DNA from: JBFMDN01 sp040753915
GTDB taxonomy: Bacteria > Desulfobacterota > Desulfomonilia > Desulfomonilales > Desulfomonilaceae
Assembly: GCA_040753915.1 (NCBI GenBank)
Contig: JBFMDN010000093.1
Location: 1-16,667, forward strand
DNA: 16,667 nt
Direction of reading: 5' to 3'
Every line of letters begins with the position of its first letter. Within the stretch, counting starts at the first letter, position 1. Below are positions 14,603 through 16,667 of the stretch, one piece after another. Below the pieces are notes generated by a model that made no database searches, had not been told where the DNA came from, and was given only the letters and a program-made list of their open reading frames with translations. Made by a program: the position numbers and the translations under genes.

Positions 14603-15060
14603 GGCTCGTACTGCTTGTAGTAGTTGATCATCCTGAGTTTTCGCTTGCATTTGTCCAACTTGGTTCGTTCGCACTCCGTACCATCCCAATACACGGTGGC
14701 GTCCAACTGCCTGCACCCCGAAGCATGGGTGGAGGTGGTCCATTGGCAGAAATAGGTGCCATCGTTCCGGTCCGGGTTCCAGCATTGGTCGAGCGCCGGG
14801 TTGAATCCAGCAGTGCCGCTCGTGCCGAGCTGCCGTTGGCACGGGTCCGTAGCCGCAGTAGTACCCACGTTTCCGGCTTTGAACCGCTCGCAGAGCTGCC
14901 CCATCAGTACTTCCGCCCTCCGCACGCCGGCGTTGTATCGGGACGATTCGTAGGACGCGAAGAGGATTGCGCCCACAGCGGCCATTCCAACGGTAAGGAT
15001 GGCAATGGCAACCATCAACTCGATCAAGCTGAAGCCCTTCCGAGAATTCTCCGTCTCCAT
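14599..15060 (-). CDS. pilV: PilV-like type IV pilus minor pilin
   Basis: The chosen start gives 153 aa: METENSRKG, then mature FSLIELMVAIAILTVGMAAVGAILF, a class III prepilin signal with G at -1, F at +1 and E at +5. The region after the helix (SYESSRYNAGVRRAEVLMGQLCERF) fits PilV. The C-terminal domain is short and holds seven cysteines with conspicuous C-x5-C spacing near the end (TECERTKLDKCKRK), suggesting disulfides formed after export. AGAGG lies 5 nt upstream of the ATG at 15060; a longer in-frame start at 15093 lacks such a site and would lengthen the leader. It lies 29 bp after the fimT-like gene and overlaps pilW by 4 bp. Confidence 0.88.
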   Translation of the reverse strand: METENSRKGFSLIELMVAIAILTVGMAAVGAILFASYESSRYNAGVRRAEVLMGQLCERFKAGNVGTTAATDPCQRQLGTSGTAGFNPALDQCWNPDRNDGTYFCQWTTSTHASGCRQLDATVYWDGTECERTKLDKCKRKLRMINYYKQYEP

Positions 15061-15089
15061 GCGTACCTCTGTCAATGCTCCACTGCCGC

Positions 15090-15857
15090 TCAATATCCCG
15101 ACTTCACCATACCGAACGGGCTCACCGTCACGACCAGCGCGTTCGTGACCGTGGTCCCGTCTTTGTAATAAAACTCCGAGGTGCCCGGCCGCTTGCGTGC
15201 TATAACGATTCGGTACCCGTTGGGGTCCGCAGCGAATCCCCGCGAATCGAAAGCAACGGGCCGTGGGTCGGGCTCCGTTCCTCCACCGGGAGACGGAGAA
15301 TAGTCGCCTTCGATCCAGATGCCCATGCGCTCAGCGTCGTACACGAATTCCCCGTGTCCTGGAGGGCCCTCGTCCCGTGACACCCGTTTCCTTATGGTGA
15401 GCGTTGCAGCCTTCGAAATGTTCTTGGCAATCGGGGTCTCGGTGGTGACCGCTGAATTGGCATCCCCGGGATATGCCACAGTTATGGCGTTGGCTCCCGT
15501 GGACACGGCCAGCACGTAGTACGCGCCGCCATTCATCCCTACCGGGTAACTGAGGCCGGAAAACGCTGCATAGTCGAAAGCGTCAAAGACGTTTTCCGTC
15601 CCCATGAGCGTGACCTGGTATTGGCTTTCCGTACCAAGCGCGGTCACGCTGTTCACCCTGCTGATCCGCTCGTTCTGAAAGGCCCTCATACGCGTCTCTT
15701 GCAGCGCGACAATCAGCTTTCGTGCCGTCTGGGACACAGCATAGTTTGCATACAGTCCGCTTCTGAAACTTGTAATTGCCACAACAGTGATAATGGAGAT
15801 GACAGCGAGGACTATCATCAGCTCGGCAAGGGTAAACCCTTCTCCCCGCCCATTCAT
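15090..15857 (-). CDS. fimT: FimT/GspH-family minor pseudopilin
   Basis: The chosen start gives 255 aa. The short leader MNGRGEG is followed by FTLAELMIVLAVISIITVVAITSF, a textbook prepilin site with E at +5. The first soluble helix (YAVSQTARKLIVALQETRMRAFQNE) is characteristic of GspH/FimT/FimU proteins, and the C-terminus (RPVAFDSRGFAADPNGYRIVIA...VVTVSPFGMVKSGY) matches their usual FxxxG...G pattern. In Pseudomonas the equivalent position is taken by fimU, first gene of fimU-pilVWXY1; the symbol here denotes the family. The start at 15857 gives a normal 7-residue leader, although its ribosome-binding site (AGGGA, spacing 8) is only moderate. In-frame ATGs at 15926 and 16034 would give abnormally long leaders. 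It is the first gene of the operon. Confidence 0.88.
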   Translation of the reverse strand: MNGRGEGFTLAELMIVLAVISIITVVAITSFRSGLYANYAVSQTARKLIVALQETRMRAFQNERISRVNSVTALGTESQYQVTLMGTENVFDAFDYAAFSGLSYPVGMNGGAYYVLAVSTGANAITVAYPGDANSAVTTETPIAKNISKAATLTIRKRVSRDEGPPGHGEFVYDAERMGIWIEGDYSPSPGGGTEPDPRPVAFDSRGFAADPNGYRIVIARKRPGTSEFYYKDGTTVTNALVVTVSPFGMVKSGY

Positions 15858-16018
15858 CTCATCGATCCCTAGCCCACGATCATGCGACCGCGTCAGATTT
15901 GCGCAGAGACGATGCCATCGTGTCATGTCGCCACTCTGTAGATTATTTGTCAGGACAAGCCATTTTATCAGAGATTTGATCGACATACAAACGAACTCTC
16001 TTGTAACGAGCCACTTTA

Positions 16019-16033
16019 TGCACAGACTGTGCA
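16019..16033. promoter_or_regulatory. Perfect 15-bp palindrome upstream of the pilus operon
   Basis: TGCACAG-A-CTGTGCA is a perfect 7+1+7 inverted repeat about 160 bp upstream of the fimT-like start and about 40 bp downstream of the transcription start predicted from the sigma-54-like promoter. It could be an operator or a leader hairpin. An AT-rich TTGTAT-N17-TAAAAT pair on the minus strand (15990 to 15962) is a weaker alternative promoter just downstream of it. Evidence is sequence symmetry only. Confidence 0.4.
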
Positions 16034-16081
16034 CGGACGCGCGGATCGACGGATCCTCTTTGGCCGCTTGCGATACTTATA

Positions 16082-16097
16082 AGCAGTTTTCATGCCA
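16082..16097 (-). promoter_or_regulatory. Putative sigma-54 promoter of the minor-pilin operon
   Basis: On the minus strand TGGCATGAAAACTGCT matches the -24/-12 consensus TGGCACGNNNNTTGCW at all fixed positions except two, with the obligatory GG-N10-GC spacing. It faces the operon and predicts a start near 16071 with a leader of about 215 nt. Sigma-54 with PilR-type activators controls pilin genes in Pseudomonas and several deltaproteobacteria. A GGTCATGACC palindrome lies 2 bp upstream of the promoter (16100-16109). Confidence 0.5.
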
Positions 16098-16139
16098 AAG
16101 GTCATGACCACCGCCATCACACATCATGTTGCAGCGTTA

Positions 16140-16440
16140 TGCTATTCCACCGGTACAATCATTCGCTGGATGGTGGCACGAAAAAGCGCCGATACCGCAC
16201 GGTCTGAAGAGAAGCCCGTCCTGGCGACTGGACGGGTCTGAAACCCACCTCTGCCTGGGGGCGGCGACCGCGCTGGACAACAGAAGAGGCATCTAAGCCA
16301 TGGGGGCAAGCGGTAAAATGGGCGTCTTGCCTCTCGGGTGCACGGTAAGATGGGCGTCTCGCCCGTTTCTTTAGGGATGACGGGCAAGATGCCCGTCCTA
16401 CGAGCGCCCGGCCCTCAGGTCTGCCGCCAGAATGAAAGTG
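16140..16440. other. Intergenic region with short palindromic repeats, no gene seen
   Basis: No convincing gene is present. The segment holds a degenerate copy (16231-16251) of the palindrome seen at 199-219. It also holds TGGGCGTCTCGCCCGT (16351-16366), an exact inverted copy of 807-822. A perfect hairpin follows: GACGGGC (16379-16385), loop AAGAT, GCCCGTC (16391-16397), then CTAC. These follow the common pattern of a GC palindrome followed by CCTAC, a family of dispersed intergenic repeats. Confidence 0.6.
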
Positions 16441-16548
16441 TCTCAAAGGCCGGCAGTCCGTGATAACCGTGCCACACCCCCTCACCCTGACCCTCTCCCC
16501 CGAAGCGGGGGAGAGGGGATTCTTCCGGCTCCCTCTCCCGGTGGGAGC
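16441..16548 (-). repeat. Dispersed fold-back repeat, copy C (inverted, 5' end degraded)
   Basis: The reverse complement matches copies A and B from GGGAGAGGGAGCCGGAAG through the CCCCCGCTTCGGGGG hairpin, GGGTCAGGGTGAGGGGGTGTG and TATCACGGACTGCCGG to CTTTGAGA. The first roughly 27 bp of the unit (AAGGCACCCTCACCCC and beyond) are missing or replaced by CACCTATGCTCCCACC. It lies on the strand opposite to the other copies. Confidence 0.85.
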
Positions 16549-16610
16549 ATAGGTGTTAACTTCGTGGATGACATCACGTGATTTCAGTCCGTTGACTTAA
16601 CAAGGACCCC

Positions 16611-16667
16611 GTCACCCCGGCGAAAGCCGGGGTCCATAACATATCGGAAGGACTGGATTCCGGCTTT
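16611..16667. repeat. REP-like palindromic repeat, cut by the window edge
   Basis: CCCCGGC (16615-16621), GAAA, GCCGGGG (16626-16632) forms a 7-bp stem closed by a GNRA tetraloop, flanked by GTCA and TCCA. The terminal CTGGATTCCGGCTTT resembles the start of a second arm of the same type (GGATTCCGGCTTTCGCC), which would continue beyond the window. The motif GTCACCCCGGCGAAAGCC is a widespread intergenic repeat in proteobacteria. Confidence 0.6.

Noticed and set aside
14603..14842. 80-residue N-terminal extension of PilW from the upstream in-frame ATG
   Set aside because: It lies wholly within pilV in another frame and would put the prepilin cleavage site about 100 residues from the N-terminus; the ATGA overlap start gives a normal leader.
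15858..16034. 59-residue extension of the FimT-like protein from upstream ATGs
   Set aside because: It would add a long leader with extra hydrophobic patches before the prepilin site; the ATG at 15857 gives a 7-residue leader typical of the family.

Overview
The window looks like chromosomal DNA of a Gram-negative deltaproteobacterium (Desulfobacterota). The inference rests on a type IV pilus minor-pilin/PilY1 operon, a GHMP sugar kinase of the heptose type, a probable sigma-54 promoter, moderately high GC, and many GC-rich intergenic palindromes of the kind common in Desulfomonile- or Syntrophobacter-like genomes. The genus cannot be fixed from the sequence alone. No rRNA, tRNA, CRISPR array or intact transposase gene was seen.

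Left part (1-6543). A fold-back repeat opens the window. A small unknown gene (409-660, minus) and a zinc-dependent histone-deacetylase-fold amidohydrolase (846-1622, minus) follow. Diverging from the latter is treY, maltooligosyl trehalose synthase (1815-4616, plus); the shared intergenic region carries a perfect 15-bp palindrome that may be an operator. A 129-bp MITE-like inverted-repeat element lies 5 bp after the treY stop. Next come a GHMP kinase resembling D-glycero-D-manno-heptose 7-phosphate kinase (5189-6175, plus) and a small antibiotic-biosynthesis-monooxygenase (ABM) domain protein (6226-6543, minus).

Middle (6544-7338). This is about 800 bp of non-coding DNA packed with repeats: a 13-bp unit in five tandem copies, a 79-bp perfect direct repeat, a second copy of the 127-bp repeat that opens the window, and strong hairpins. 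The last hairpin probably terminates the pilus operon.

Right part (7339-15857, all minus). Transcribed right to left, this is a compact minor-pilin operon: fimT/gspH-like, pilV-like, pilW-like, pilX-like, a small secreted protein of unknown function, and a very large pilY1 (1689 aa). Gene starts overlap or sit a few bases apart, so the genes are probably co-transcribed and partly translationally coupled. In known systems such minor pilins prime pilus assembly and PilY1 acts as a calcium-dependent tip adhesin or retraction modulator. A sigma-54-like promoter lies about 225 bp upstream of the first gene. Unusual points are a 12-cysteine insert in the PilY1 propeller, a vWA domain split by about 390 residues, and an amber codon that may truncate PilX by 15 residues.

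Right edge (16140-16667). The non-coding repeats return: short fold-back palindromes, an inverted third copy of the 127-bp repeat and a GNRA-loop REP-like hairpin. The same repeat family therefore appears at the start, middle and end of the window, always in intergenic DNA.
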